Shown here: positions 26,560 through 35,398 of the stretch, piece after piece
Layout of the letters: the number at the start of each line of letters is the position of its first letter
Position numbering within the stretch: the stretch's first letter is position 1
From: Nitrospirae bacterium YQR-1
GTDB taxonomy: Bacteria; Nitrospirota; Thermodesulfovibrionia; Thermodesulfovibrionales; Magnetobacteriaceae
NCBI GenBank assembly: GCA_039908095.1
Contig: JAMOBJ010000023.1
Coordinates: 1 to 54,707, forward strand
Direction of reading: 5' to 3'
Length of the DNA stretch: 54,707 nt
The notes under the pieces: model-generated
The model's input: the letters and a program-made list of their open reading frames with translations, nothing else
The model's database searches: none
What the model was told of the DNA's origin: nothing
Made by a program: the position numbers and the translations under genes

Positions 26560-28053
26560 TTAAATTATTATCTTAAATTCTGTTCCGCCGTCCGTGTTAA
26601 TTTCAATTGTTCCCTTTAGCTTTCTTACGATTAAATCATGTATCAATTGCAAACCCAGTGATTTTACTTTTTTAATGTCTATATCTTTTGCCAACCCCAC
26701 GCCGTTGTCACTTAGTGTAAGATGAAGTTTATTATCTTCAGTTCTGTGGAACATGACCTTAATCTGTCCCTCGGAATTGCCTGTAAAGGCGTATTTCAAC
26801 GAATTTGTAATAAACTCATTTATGACTAACCCGCATGGAATTGCAACATCTATATCGAGAGTGTTAACACTGATATTCGTCTTAAGTTCAACCCGGCCGT
26901 GGCGGAGGTTATATGAATTTAACAGCTCCGATGCCAGTGAATTCAGGTATTCAGAAAAATCCAGAGTTGACATGTCCGTGGACTCATATAGTTTTTCGTG
27001 AATCAAAGCCATTGCCCTTATGCGGCTTTCACTGTCCCTAAAAATGCTATGCAGACAGGGGTCTGAGATAGCCGCAGACTGAAGGCTCAACAAACTTACT
27101 ATGATCTGCAGATTATTCTTTACCCTGTGATGCACCTCTTTAAGCAACATATTTAAATCCTTCACGTTTCCCCTGATTTGCTCTTCCATTTCCTTTCGCT
27201 TTATAATTTCCTCACGAAGTTGTTTATTCGTTTCAGACAGTGTATGGGTACGTTCTTTTACCAGAGTCTCAAGGTGTTCGTTGTATTGGCAGATTTGTAG
27301 CTGCATCTCCTTACTTTTAGTAATATCCTCGCAGGTAATCACTACCGCGATTGGTTTTTTATCGTCATCCAGTACGATTTCAGATTCCAGCTTAACAAAC
27401 ATATCCCTGCCGTTGGCTTTACACAGGCGTTCCTCACTGTGGTTTTTGAAGGCTTCCATACTCTCGATATGCGACAGGCAAAACATTACATCCCGTACAT
27501 TTCTGTTCATTAATGCCGGTATGTCTGAGCCGTGCATCCCGGCAAGGGCGGAGTTTATATTGAGTATCACTCCTTCCATATCGGTAACACAAACTCCGAT
27601 TTTTACAAACTCAAGGGATTTTTTTAACGTCAACAAGTTTTGTTTAAGTTTGTAGTCTGTGGCGTCCCTGAAATATAATATTGTATATAGCTGGCCTTTA
27701 AGCCTTATTACAGATAACGTTATTTTACAATATATAGCAGCTTTATCTTTTGCCATAGCTTCCAAATAAATTGTTCTGGAGTCTGATATGTATGCGCCTA
27801 ATTCAGGCCTGTCAATGTTTTTTAATAAAGTTTGATGATATTTTGGCGGGATTAAAATCTTTAGAAAGTTCTTTCCTATTATCTCCCCGTGCTTATATTT
27901 AAAATACTTCTCAGCTTGCTCATTCCAAAAAACAACATTGTTTCCTACATCCATCCCTGCCACTGCGTCATTGACGGTAGTGCTTATGAGATGAAAGACG
28001 TCATCCGGTGATTCTATTAAATCCAGAGCTTTCTTATACTGTGTTGTTGACAA
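26560..28053 (-). CDS. PAS-PAS sensor histidine kinase of HisKA_2 type
   Basis: 497 residues, no membrane helix, so cytoplasmic. First PAS about 20-130 (NDAVAGMDVGNNVVFWN), second PAS about 145-250, a coiled coil about 250-300, then the phosphoacceptor region LLKEVHHRVKNNLQIIVSLL with His308/His309, and a HATPase region (CGLVINEFITNSLKYAF, LTLSDNGVGL). The HHRVKNNLQ pattern is characteristic of HisKA_2 kinases. It is followed 14 bases on by the receiver-GAF protein, its likely partner. The plus-strand flank upstream to 28160 holds no gene. Confidence 0.93.
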   Translation of the reverse strand: MSTTQYKKALDLIESPDDVFHLISTTVNDAVAGMDVGNNVVFWNEQAEKYFKYKHGEIIGKNFLKILIPPKYHQTLLKNIDRPELGAYISDSRTIYLEAMAKDKAAIYCKITLSVIRLKGQLYTILYFRDATDYKLKQNLLTLKKSLEFVKIGVCVTDMEGVILNINSALAGMHGSDIPALMNRNVRDVMFCLSHIESMEAFKNHSEERLCKANGRDMFVKLESEIVLDDDKKPIAVVITCEDITKSKEMQLQICQYNEHLETLVKERTHTLSETNKQLREEIIKRKEMEEQIRGNVKDLNMLLKEVHHRVKNNLQIIVSLLSLQSAAISDPCLHSIFRDSESRIRAMALIHEKLYESTDMSTLDFSEYLNSLASELLNSYNLRHGRVELKTNISVNTLDIDVAIPCGLVINEFITNSLKYAFTGNSEGQIKVMFHRTEDNKLHLTLSDNGVGLAKDIDIKKVKSLGLQLIHDLIVRKLKGTIEINTDGGTEFKIII

Positions 28054-28159
28054 GTTTTTCCTTATAACCTCTTATAACTCTGATAAATACTAAATCATAA
28101 CTGTCTGATTTCATGTTTCTAAACATCAGTGTATTTAAAACAAATCAACATGAATTAGT

Positions 28160-28231
28160 CAATAGCTGCGGCAGAAAAAGTTGGAGGGCAGCTCCCAGCT
28201 GCCTGCGTTTACTTCTGACTGCAATTTGGTA
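28160..28231 (+). repeat. MITE-like dispersed repeat, copy 3 (right half)
   Basis: Only the right arm is clear: GCTGCCTGCGTTTACTTCTGACTGCAATTTGGTA ends at 28231, nearly as in copy 1 (GCCGCCTGTGTTTACTTCTG). The left boundary is uncertain. It stands three bases from the stop codon (28235-28237) of the large gene on the minus strand, the gap being an extra TAA. Confidence 0.6.
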
Positions 28232-28234
28232 TTA

Positions 28235-30214
28235 TTACCCCTTAGTCAACCCCACTGCTATCTTATACTGCCAGTATGTTTCGCTCACATTCAAACTGCT
28301 GCGGGTTTCATACTCTTTTGACTGCCCCGTTGTGTATTTACTGTTAGTGAGATTCCTATACCCCACCACTCGCTTTTCAAATGTGCCGGTCTCCGCATTG
28401 TGTATGCAGTAAGTATAAACGGCCATCCCGCGGTTTATCTGGCAGGACACCTTACTTACGTAGCTGCCGCCTGTAGTGCCTCCGTCAAGGCCATAGGTCT
28501 CGGTTTTAGTTGTAAGCAGGGTTTTCACTGTGCTTGTATCTGATTTTATGTACATGTAGTATTTTGTATTTATCGTGTATGAATATGTTATGTCCCTTCC
28601 AAGGCTGTCCCATTCATTTGATAACGCCACATCTGCCTTCTCATAAAACAATATGATGTACTTTTCTCCCTGATAATTGTCAAACCCCAGTATGTGTATG
28701 TCCTTGCCGCCGGTTTCCGTACGTTTGCCCCCTGCCGGTATTGTAATTGCTTCCACCTGTACGCCCGGCAATGTTCCATACCAACAATAATTACCGGTTC
28801 GCACATTGAAATCAACATTCCACCGCTCAAAATCATCGCATGTTACTCCGCCGCTGAAACTATCCGTACAGGTTACCTCATGCGATTTGCAATCCCCATG
28901 ACATGTGTCGGTTTCCGTTCGTGAGACCTCAGTTGTGCTAAATGGATAAAAATTAAGGTCGTTTTGCGCTTCTTCCACTTTTATATTATATTGCAGCTCC
29001 TCAATTTTAAGAGTGCCGATTTCGAGCGTTTCATGATAGGTTACGTCTTCTTTTCTTATCCCATACTCGTGTGTGTCCCGTCTAAGCGTTGTAAACTCTG
29101 TAATTACCCCGTACCATGCCGGTGCTCCGATATAACAACCATTGTTATAACAGAGGCCGTAACTGCTCTGATGCTCCGTGCTCTCCACTGTCACCGTCAC
29201 AGGCCTCGTTATAAATCCGCTTTCCGCCTGCACCTTCTTTTTGGTCATCAACAGCGCCGCCGTCTTTGACACCACGGCTATTACCCTGTGATACTTCCAC
29301 TCATAGCCGTCAGCATCAGCCGCCCCCGTTTCGTAATCCGTCCAATATGTGGAGCCGATTATTTCATTTTCTCCCACACTCTCTCTGTACTTTATCCATT
29401 GTTTCAGGAGGTTGCGATTTGTGGCATATGCCCCTATATAGCAATAACATGTACCTAATACGTCCGTCTTTATTGCATAGTAACAGCTTGTGATTTCCCC
29501 GTCATCATTAATGATGTAATTGCGCCGTGCCTTTGAGTTTGTACTCATTCCCTCATCCGGGTTCCATGCGCTGTTTGAGCCGACTATATAGCTGCTGTCT
29601 AATATTGATACCGTGGAGCGCCACGATGTTTCCTTACCGTCAACATCATCCCACCGCTCTGAAAATCCAAACTTATCGGCAACTGTAGCCACACTGTTGT
29701 TTTTGTCCTCAGAGCCCTGAATAACAAGCGCCGTGCCGTTATGATATTTACTGACCTTAGCACCGGTTTTTTCAAGCTCCAAAAGTGTAAAATCCTTTCT
29801 GATAGTATATTGCTTAAGTACATAGGTTACACTATCCGATTGCTCATACTGAGCGCTGTCGTCAACTATAAGTAATATTACCGACTCCCCGCAGCTCTTA
29901 AGGCCGTCAAGCCTGCCGATGATTTTTAAATTGCTTTTATCCTCACCGCTTAGGTCATAGCCGACATAGACCTGATCGTTTTTCTCAAATGCCATTGAGG
30001 AGCCCTCAAGAGCGCCGTTGCTGCGCTTTGTCATATCATCCTGACAGTTGTAAAAGAAGATTACGTTTTCAAATGTCTCATCAGTTTTCTCTTTGTTTTC
30101 ATCAAGGACGGTTATGTCTGCGGTGTCGTTGTCGCTGTCTATGGAGTCAATATTAGCCCAGAGGATGCGCAGGTTGCCCCAGAGCGAGGAGCCGGTGTAA
30201 TCTTCTAATTTCAC
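28235..30214 (-). CDS. Large unrecognised Cys-containing protein, possibly phage-structural-like
   Basis: 659 residues from a GTG at 30214 that overlaps the previous stop (GTGA). I do not recognise a family. The first 90 residues (NLRILWANIDSIDSDNDTAD, then FENVIFFYNC and KNDQVYVGYD) recall small beta-barrel domains found at the start of phage tail and baseplate proteins. The rest is rich in Thr, Ser, Tyr and beta-strand patterns, with paired Cys (GLCYNNGCYIG, CHGDCKSHEVTC). No signal peptide or membrane helix. It is translationally coupled to the 522-residue gene. A MITE copy abuts its stop. Confidence 0.7.
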   Translation of the reverse strand: MKLEDYTGSSLWGNLRILWANIDSIDSDNDTADITVLDENKEKTDETFENVIFFYNCQDDMTKRSNGALEGSSMAFEKNDQVYVGYDLSGEDKSNLKIIGRLDGLKSCGESVILLIVDDSAQYEQSDSVTYVLKQYTIRKDFTLLELEKTGAKVSKYHNGTALVIQGSEDKNNSVATVADKFGFSERWDDVDGKETSWRSTVSILDSSYIVGSNSAWNPDEGMSTNSKARRNYIINDDGEITSCYYAIKTDVLGTCYCYIGAYATNRNLLKQWIKYRESVGENEIIGSTYWTDYETGAADADGYEWKYHRVIAVVSKTAALLMTKKKVQAESGFITRPVTVTVESTEHQSSYGLCYNNGCYIGAPAWYGVITEFTTLRRDTHEYGIRKEDVTYHETLEIGTLKIEELQYNIKVEEAQNDLNFYPFSTTEVSRTETDTCHGDCKSHEVTCTDSFSGGVTCDDFERWNVDFNVRTGNYCWYGTLPGVQVEAITIPAGGKRTETGGKDIHILGFDNYQGEKYIILFYEKADVALSNEWDSLGRDITYSYTINTKYYMYIKSDTSTVKTLLTTKTETYGLDGGTTGGSYVSKVSCQINRGMAVYTYCIHNAETGTFEKRVVGYRNLTNSKYTTGQSKEYETRSSLNVSETYWQYKIAVGLTKG

Positions 30215-31779
30215 AGCGTTACCTTAACCGGCAGGATAAAGTCAACTTCTCTGTCAAGGGAGTAAGCAACGGCACCGTCTGAAAGTGAATCATCCTCAGG
30301 GGTTTTATTGGTTTCATCCACTACTCTGCACTTGTGCATCTTAATGTATGCCTCCGTATCCTCTGCCTTTACTTTACCGGCGCCTCCTTTGTGAATCAGC
30401 ACTCTGTCACCGGTATTCCATTTAACAAAGTCGGAACATCTGAGCCAACACCTCTTGCCCTTATAAGTAACGTACCAGTGAAGCCTGCTGTCAGCCCTCC
30501 ACTCATCCTGAAACTCATAACCGTCCCCTCCCGCCTCCACGGTGGATTTCACATATTTATAATCCACATAGACTGCCTGCCCGCTTTTTAAATCCACTGC
30601 ATTTTGCGACACTCGTAACTGTCCTGTGGTGGCCTCAAGATCGTAATTTCTTAACGTGTATTGATACCACACTGTTATGGAACTATATTTCCACATTGTG
30701 CTTTTAGCCGGTATTGTCAGAATTCCTGAAGTTGTGTCAACACTGTAATCGCTTGCTGAAAATGCGTTTGAATCATTCTGAACGTACGCAATTACACTTG
30801 TAATGTCTTTATGTTTTAAGGCTTGTTTGGACTTTACCGGTACGGTTTCAGTGGCAGTATAGCTGTAGTACGGTTTCACTTTTTTACCGGAGCTGTCATA
30901 CACGGTCACTTCTTTAATATTATTTTTAGAGAGTGCCGTATAAACCCTGCTCTGTACATAAATCATCTCTTTCGATATGCTCTTAGTCTCATCCTTTATC
31001 AACCCGCAGCCGCGTATTAAGCCCGAGGTCAGACACTTTGTCTCAAAGTATGTCCAACCTATCAGCAGAGGGTTGCACCTGCCGTCATAATCAAGCAGAT
31101 TTGCATAGGCCACTATGTACTCACCAGGGAAAAAGCAAAAAGAGGTACTCTTGTAGTCAAATGTGATACTCCACTTACCTCCATGTACCCAAATACTTTC
31201 TGTCCCCTCAGGGATGGCTCCGGTTGTACCGGAATAATTGACAGATGCGTAACACTCTGATATTTCCGAGTTTATAAATAACCCGGTTATACCGCAGATG
31301 GATGGTACTGTTACGTTTAGGGTTATACTGTCCAGGTAGTTCTTCTTTTTTGTAGTTTTATATGTGCCTTTTTTAGCGTCATATTTAAGGGACTGGCTGT
31401 TGTAGTAATCCTGGGACCATTTAATTTGCTTTATACACTCCGAGATGCAATCATAATCACTAAAGGACTCCGGTAGTTGAGTTATAGAAACGGAGCCGTC
31501 GTCTTGTTCTTTTATCTCTCCACAAGCCTCAGTGCAAAACAGGCAGTCTATGGGCTCCTTGCCGGCGGCTAACATATAAGCCACCACATTAGCGGTGGTG
31601 CAATCTGTGTTGGTGCTTTCACACATGGGAGCTGTCAACATCACGCCGTCAACAGTGCCGGTTGTGGAGTTTACGATGTCTGAGGCGGTTATGGTATCCA
31701 GGCATGGAGATGGATTACAAATGCCGGCATACTCGAATTTCTTTTTTTCAAGGTAAGCTGTGAGGTTAAAATCGGTCAT
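30211..31779 (-). CDS. Unrecognised Cys-rich protein with Ig-like repeats
   Basis: 522 residues. No family recognised. The N-terminal third is Cys-rich (CTEACGEIKEQ, CISECIKQIKW, CNPSPCLDT). The middle and end are beta-rich with segments such as SASDYSVDTTSGILTIP, of the kind seen in Ig-like or phage-tail beta-sandwich domains, and the C terminus has FVKWNTGDRVLIHKGG, like a small beta barrel. There is no signal peptide. It overlaps the 659-residue gene by four bases and lies downstream of the small membrane protein gene (opposite strand) and the 267-residue Ig-like gene, so these form one module. A phage origin is inference. Confidence 0.7.
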   Translation of the reverse strand: MTDFNLTAYLEKKKFEYAGICNPSPCLDTITASDIVNSTTGTVDGVMLTAPMCESTNTDCTTANVVAYMLAAGKEPIDCLFCTEACGEIKEQDDGSVSITQLPESFSDYDCISECIKQIKWSQDYYNSQSLKYDAKKGTYKTTKKKNYLDSITLNVTVPSICGITGLFINSEISECYASVNYSGTTGAIPEGTESIWVHGGKWSITFDYKSTSFCFFPGEYIVAYANLLDYDGRCNPLLIGWTYFETKCLTSGLIRGCGLIKDETKSISKEMIYVQSRVYTALSKNNIKEVTVYDSSGKKVKPYYSYTATETVPVKSKQALKHKDITSVIAYVQNDSNAFSASDYSVDTTSGILTIPAKSTMWKYSSITVWYQYTLRNYDLEATTGQLRVSQNAVDLKSGQAVYVDYKYVKSTVEAGGDGYEFQDEWRADSRLHWYVTYKGKRCWLRCSDFVKWNTGDRVLIHKGGAGKVKAEDTEAYIKMHKCRVVDETNKTPEDDSLSDGAVAYSLDREVDFILPVKVTL

Positions 31780-31833
31780 GAGGTTATTTTAAAGGGGGTT
31801 GTAAATTTATTAGCCATGTGGTATATTAAAATT

Positions 31834-32091
31834 ATGTCTAAAACAATCGAATTATACATGATGCTTAAAGACAAGCTCGGAGAGGCTGAAACTAAGGCTT
31901 TGGTCGAAACGATCGAGGATGTGTCTAAAGAGTCAAAAGTCGAATATAAAGACGATCTAAAAGTTATCAGATCAGACATGGTGACAAAATCTGAAATGAA
32001 GCTATATTTCCTCATTCTTGCTTTCCTCATTGTTCTGAGTAATCCCCGGGCGTTAGACCTTATTATCAAGCTCTTAGGCATCGTTAAGTAA
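31834..32091 (+). CDS. Small coiled-coil membrane protein, DUF1640-like relative
   Basis: 85 residues from the ATG at 31834 (an ATG at 31816 is also possible; neither has a clear ribosome binding site). Charged helical N-terminal part (LKDKLGEAETKALVETIEDV) and a C-terminal membrane helix (LYFLILAFLIVL). The layout, size and the ending GTTAAGTAACTCA match the DUF1640-like gene at 8291, whose end reads CTTAAGTAACTCA. It lies on the opposite strand between genes of the unrecognised module. Function unknown. Confidence 0.6.
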   Translation: MSKTIELYMMLKDKLGEAETKALVETIEDVSKESKVEYKDDLKVIRSDMVTKSEMKLYFLILAFLIVLSNPRALDLIIKLLGIVK

Positions 32092-32104
32092 CTCAGTATC
32101 ATTT

Positions 32105-32908
32105 CTAACTATCACTATCACTCTCTTCCGGCACTGTAAACTCATCGTTTTTAATAGTGTCGTCATCTGAGTTTTGATAATCGGATTTTTTCATTTTCAA
32201 CTTATATTTTTTATTCGTATATAGCTCTCCAAGGCAAAGCTGTCCGCTTGAGTTTGTAGCTCCGATGTATTGATAACCGTTGTCGTCGTTTTTATCTATA
32301 TAGATACTCACACTTTCGAGGGTTTCTCTGCTACATGCGTCTTTTACAGTCAGATAAGTTGTTCTTTGTGTGGATGATGCTGTGAAGTCAACCGATACGC
32401 TGCCTGTGCGGTCATCTGTTGAGGCTATAATTAAGACTTCTGTTGTCTCAGCACATGTAATTTCAAGTGAATCAAATAGTGCGGTATAAGAGCATTTTAA
32501 TATACCGGTTGTTTCTTTGGGAAAAGTAATAGTTTTACCGCTGACAGTAAAAGTGTCACTTCCCTCATGCTCTCCGCTCCATTGTGAGGTTATTGTACCG
32601 GAGGGTTCTTTACTTAATGAGACTGAGGTGCTTTTTACCACAGATATGTACTCAAGGATGTCCTCGCTGACAGTTCCCTGATTTGAAACAGAGCCTGTGT
32701 TGGCCCAAAGAGAAGGATTTTTTCCGCCAGGGTATAATTTATAATAAGCCGTGTCATCAACCGGCACAAATGAGGTTTTTGTGCCGTTTTTATCTGTGTT
32801 GTTTTTAAATGTAAACCCTAAGGCGCCGGCAGTCCCTGAACTTTTAAAATCTACCGAAAGTGAGGCCGTTTTCACGCCTGAATTTGAAGCCGTTTGTTTT
32901 TTACTCAA
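32105..32908 (-). CDS. Unrecognised Ser/Thr-rich protein with Ig-like C-terminal domain
   Basis: 267 residues from a TTG start with GAGGGG seven bases upstream. No family recognised for most of it. Residues from about 180 (TYLTVKDACSRETLESVSIY, then GATNSSGQLCLGELYTNKKY) follow the pattern of carboxypeptidase-regulatory-like or other seven-stranded Ig-type domains, where GxTNSxGxxxL is typical. The tail is acidic (PEESDSDS). It is AT-richer than the neighbours and Ser/Thr-rich. It is probably cotranscribed with the 522- and 659-residue genes, though 325 bases with an opposing gene separate them. No signal peptide is seen. Confidence 0.65.
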   Translation of the reverse strand: MSKKQTASNSGVKTASLSVDFKSSGTAGALGFTFKNNTDKNGTKTSFVPVDDTAYYKLYPGGKNPSLWANTGSVSNQGTVSEDILEYISVVKSTSVSLSKEPSGTITSQWSGEHEGSDTFTVSGKTITFPKETTGILKCSYTALFDSLEITCAETTEVLIIASTDDRTGSVSVDFTASSTQRTTYLTVKDACSRETLESVSIYIDKNDDNGYQYIGATNSSGQLCLGELYTNKKYKLKMKKSDYQNSDDDTIKNDEFTVPEESDSDS

Positions 32909-33095
32909 TTTTTACCCCTCTATCAAAATCGTTTACTTCCTCACTTATTATCTGTTATTTGACTTTCGAGACTGTGATAAATCTGATAAAAGTGATGATG
33001 TAAATTTAATTATTTCAGAGTTGGCGAAGTACTTATATTTATGAAACAATTTATGTTAACATAAGTCCGTAAAAACTAAACATGGGAGCATTCGG

Positions 33096-33470
33096 ATGGG
33101 ATTATCTGTAGTAGTAGTGGATGATTCAAAAAGTGCAAGAAGGGTTTTATGCAGAGAGCTGGCGGAGATATTTGAAGGAAAGTCTGTCTCAATAGATGAA
33201 GGGGTAAATGGTCTGGAGGCGCTGGAGCGTGCGCGCAGTGGTAAATATGATTTAATGTTTTTGGATTTGACAATGCCGGAAATGGATGGGTATGAAGTTT
33301 TAAGGATTATCAAGGCTGAGGGGCTATGTATAAAAGTTATCGTGTTATCTGCTGATATTCAGCCTAAGGCACAGGCATTGGTCAAAGAATTAGGAGCTTT
33401 AGAGTTTTTGTGCAAACCCCTTGATTATGAAGCCACGGAGAAAGTACTTAAGGAGAACAATTTTATATGA
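33096..33470 (+). CDS. CheY-like response regulator
   Basis: 124 residues, a lone receiver domain: VVVDDSKSARRVL, phosphorylation Asp in MFLDLTMPEMDGYEVL, LSADIQ and the Lys in FLCKPLDYE. It would carry phosphoryl signals to the flagellar motor or to the next genes. Its stop overlaps the start of the CheC-like gene (ATGA), which encodes a candidate phosphatase for it. Confidence 0.93.
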   Translation: MGLSVVVVDDSKSARRVLCRELAEIFEGKSVSIDEGVNGLEALERARSGKYDLMFLDLTMPEMDGYEVLRIIKAEGLCIKVIVLSADIQPKAQALVKELGALEFLCKPLDYEATEKVLKENNFI

Positions 33471-34108
33471 AAGAACTTGCTTATAACGAGGATGAATACG
33501 ATCTGTTAAAGGAGTTATTTAATGTGGCAATGGGACAGGCTGGAAAGGGCCTTGCCGTTTTGCTGAATTCTTTTGTTGATCTCTCCATACCGGATATAAA
33601 AATTGTACAAGCTGAAAAAATCATAGAGACAATCACGGAGGATTCTGCTTTTAATAAAGATGAAACAGTAACCGCTATCAGGCAGACCTTTTATAACGAC
33701 AGCCTGGTGGAGGGTGAAACAATTGTTTTTTTTGGCGAAAGTTCTTTTGCAGCTGTAGCTGAAGTCCTTGGGTTTTCACTGGCAATGGACATAAGCCGGC
33801 AAAATGAGTTACTTCTTGAAATTTCCAACATAGTTAGCGGAGCAAGCATAAACGGATTTTCAAACCAACTATTTAAAACAGAGATGACTTTCTCTCCACC
33901 GGCAATTATAAATGAGCAGGTGGAGCTCAATAAACTATTATATAGCATTTTTATGAGGCGTCAACTTCAGTGGGATTACACTCTGTTTGTGAAAATTAAG
34001 TTTAAGTTAAAAAGTGAGGCATTTAAAAGTGATCTTCTTGTCTTTATGTCTGAAAAATCCATTGAAACAATAAAAATCTACTTAGACAAACAGCTTGAAA
34101 CAATGTGA
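33467..34108 (+). CDS. cheC: CheC-like CheY-phosphate phosphatase
   Basis: 213 residues. The CheC/CheX/FliY phosphatase motif (D/ExxxExxN) occurs twice: DLLKELFN in the first helix and ELLLEISN at about residue 123, each followed by a Pro around twenty residues on. Two motifs match CheC. It would remove phosphate from CheY; coupling to the CheY-like gene by a four-base overlap supports this. The C-terminal half (YTLFVKIKFKLKSEAFKSDL) is beta-rich as in the family. The diguanylate cyclase gene follows 13 bases on, so the three form an operon. Confidence 0.87.
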   Translation: MKELAYNEDEYDLLKELFNVAMGQAGKGLAVLLNSFVDLSIPDIKIVQAEKIIETITEDSAFNKDETVTAIRQTFYNDSLVEGETIVFFGESSFAAVAEVLGFSLAMDISRQNELLLEISNIVSGASINGFSNQLFKTEMTFSPPAIINEQVELNKLLYSIFMRRQLQWDYTLFVKIKFKLKSEAFKSDLLVFMSEKSIETIKIYLDKQLETM

Positions 34109-34121
34109 TTATGGAGGTCAG

Positions 34122-35066
34122 ATGAACATGGACGGTAATGTTTTACAAATCATAGTGCAGGATATAAGTGTCGGTGTTGTGGTCTTAGATCAGGCATATA
34201 CAATAGTTATCTGGAATAAATTTATGGAAAAGTACAGCGGATTAAAGTCTGATGAGATAATAGGTAAGAACATTTTTAAGGAGTTTCCGTACTTATCTGA
34301 GGAGTGGTTGGATTTTAAATTAAAAAGCGTTTTTCTACTTAAGAATTTTTCATTTACATCATGGAAACAGAGGCCGTATTTATTTAAATTTATTAATAGC
34401 CGGCCAATCACCGGCTCCGCTGATTTTATGTATCAGGATTGCGTATTTTTACCTGTGGTTGACTCAGTAAGCGCAAAAAACTACGCAACTATAGTTATTC
34501 AGGATATGACAAATGTTGCCCTGTATGAAAAACAGCTTGAGGAGTTAAAGGAAATAAACAGCACTCTGGAGCAGTTAAGCCAATATGACACGCTTACCTC
34601 TACATTTAACCGCAGGTATATGGAAAAGCAATTGGAACAGGAGTTTAATAAATCTAAAAGATATGGTAATGAGTTTACGGTGGCGATGTTGGACATAGAT
34701 TTTTTCAAAAAAGTAAATGACACTTATGGCCATCCCGGCGGGGATGAGGTGCTACGGCAGGTGACAAAGCTGGTGGCTATGGAGCTGAGATTATCGGATG
34801 TATTGGCAAGGTACGGGGGAGAGGAGTTTTTGATAATATTGACTGAGACCGGTTTAAGTGACGCTCAGGGCGTTTGTGAGAGAATCCGTAAGAGAGTTGA
34901 AACAAGTGTAATAGGGTTTGACGGCAAAGAAATACATGTGACCATAAGCCTTGGGCTTTCCGCTTACAAAAGCACTTTAGACGATTATCTGCAATTAGTC
35001 AACGCGGCCGATATAGCCCTTTACAGATCAAAAAAAGAAGGCCGCAACAGGCTTACCATTTACTAA
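34122..35066 (+). CDS. PAS-GGDEF diguanylate cyclase
   Basis: 314 residues. GGAGG stands four bases before the ATG at 34122 and ten before the next ATG at 34128, so either may be used; an upstream start at 34095 overlaps the previous gene. The PAS domain (about 5-125: DISVGVVVLDQAYTIVIWN) is joined by a coiled coil to a GGDEF domain with the active site GGEEF and an inhibitory RxxD site (RLSD) five residues before it. So it should make cyclic di-GMP under product control. It lies behind CheY and CheC, tying cyclic di-GMP to taxis. Its TAA is followed at once by a MITE copy. Confidence 0.93.
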   Translation: MNMDGNVLQIIVQDISVGVVVLDQAYTIVIWNKFMEKYSGLKSDEIIGKNIFKEFPYLSEEWLDFKLKSVFLLKNFSFTSWKQRPYLFKFINSRPITGSADFMYQDCVFLPVVDSVSAKNYATIVIQDMTNVALYEKQLEELKEINSTLEQLSQYDTLTSTFNRRYMEKQLEQEFNKSKRYGNEFTVAMLDIDFFKKVNDTYGHPGGDEVLRQVTKLVAMELRLSDVLARYGGEEFLIILTETGLSDAQGVCERIRKRVETSVIGFDGKEIHVTISLGLSAYKSTLDDYLQLVNAADIALYRSKKEGRNRLTIY

Positions 35067-35190
35067 TACCGAGTAGCAGTCAAAAGAGTAACGAGGCGGC
35101 AAGGAGAAAGCGACATAGGCGTACTATGCTCGTACGTCAAGGAGATTTCGACGAAGCCAACAAAGTTAATCGAATGAATGCAACTTGGTA
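35067..35190 (-). repeat. MITE-like dispersed repeat, copy 4
   Basis: 124 bases in opposite orientation to copies 1-3: begins TACCGAGTAGCAGTCA and ends AATGAATGCAACTTGGTA. It starts on the base after the stop codon (35064-35066) of the diguanylate cyclase gene, with the GCAGTCA arm nearest the gene, as for copies 1-3. Confidence 0.85.
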
Positions 35191-35221
35191 TAAGCCACCC
35201 TGATACCTGGTTGCATTCATT
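35173..35221. repeat. Facing MITE ends forming an 18-base-pair hairpin
   Basis: AATGAATGCAACTTGGTA (35173-35190, the left end of copy 4) faces TACCTGGTTGCATTCATT (35204-35221), the same end in reverse, with 13 bases between and two mismatches. A second left-arm end therefore starts here; what follows to 35398 shows no more of the element. The stretch 35222-35398 holds no gene; see the promoter below. Confidence 0.7.
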
Positions 35222-35306
35222 GCCTTTCTCAGGCTTGACACAGTTTGCTGCACAGTCTCCTTTTAGCGGGCTGCCGGATTTTCTATATCAGATTCAGGCT
35301 ACCCCA

Positions 35307-35335
35307 TTGACAACAGTTACGCTAATACATACACT
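35307..35335 (+). promoter_or_regulatory. Candidate promoter of the MCP-hemerythrin gene
   Basis: TTGACA (35307-35312), 17-base spacer, TACACT (35330-35335). The distance to the ATG at 35399 leaves a leader of about 57 bases. Confidence 0.4.
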
Positions 35336-35398
35336 ATATCTACCGCGTTGTTTGTGGTAAACAGTAAAAAACTTTGAAAAAAAATACAGGGGATATAT

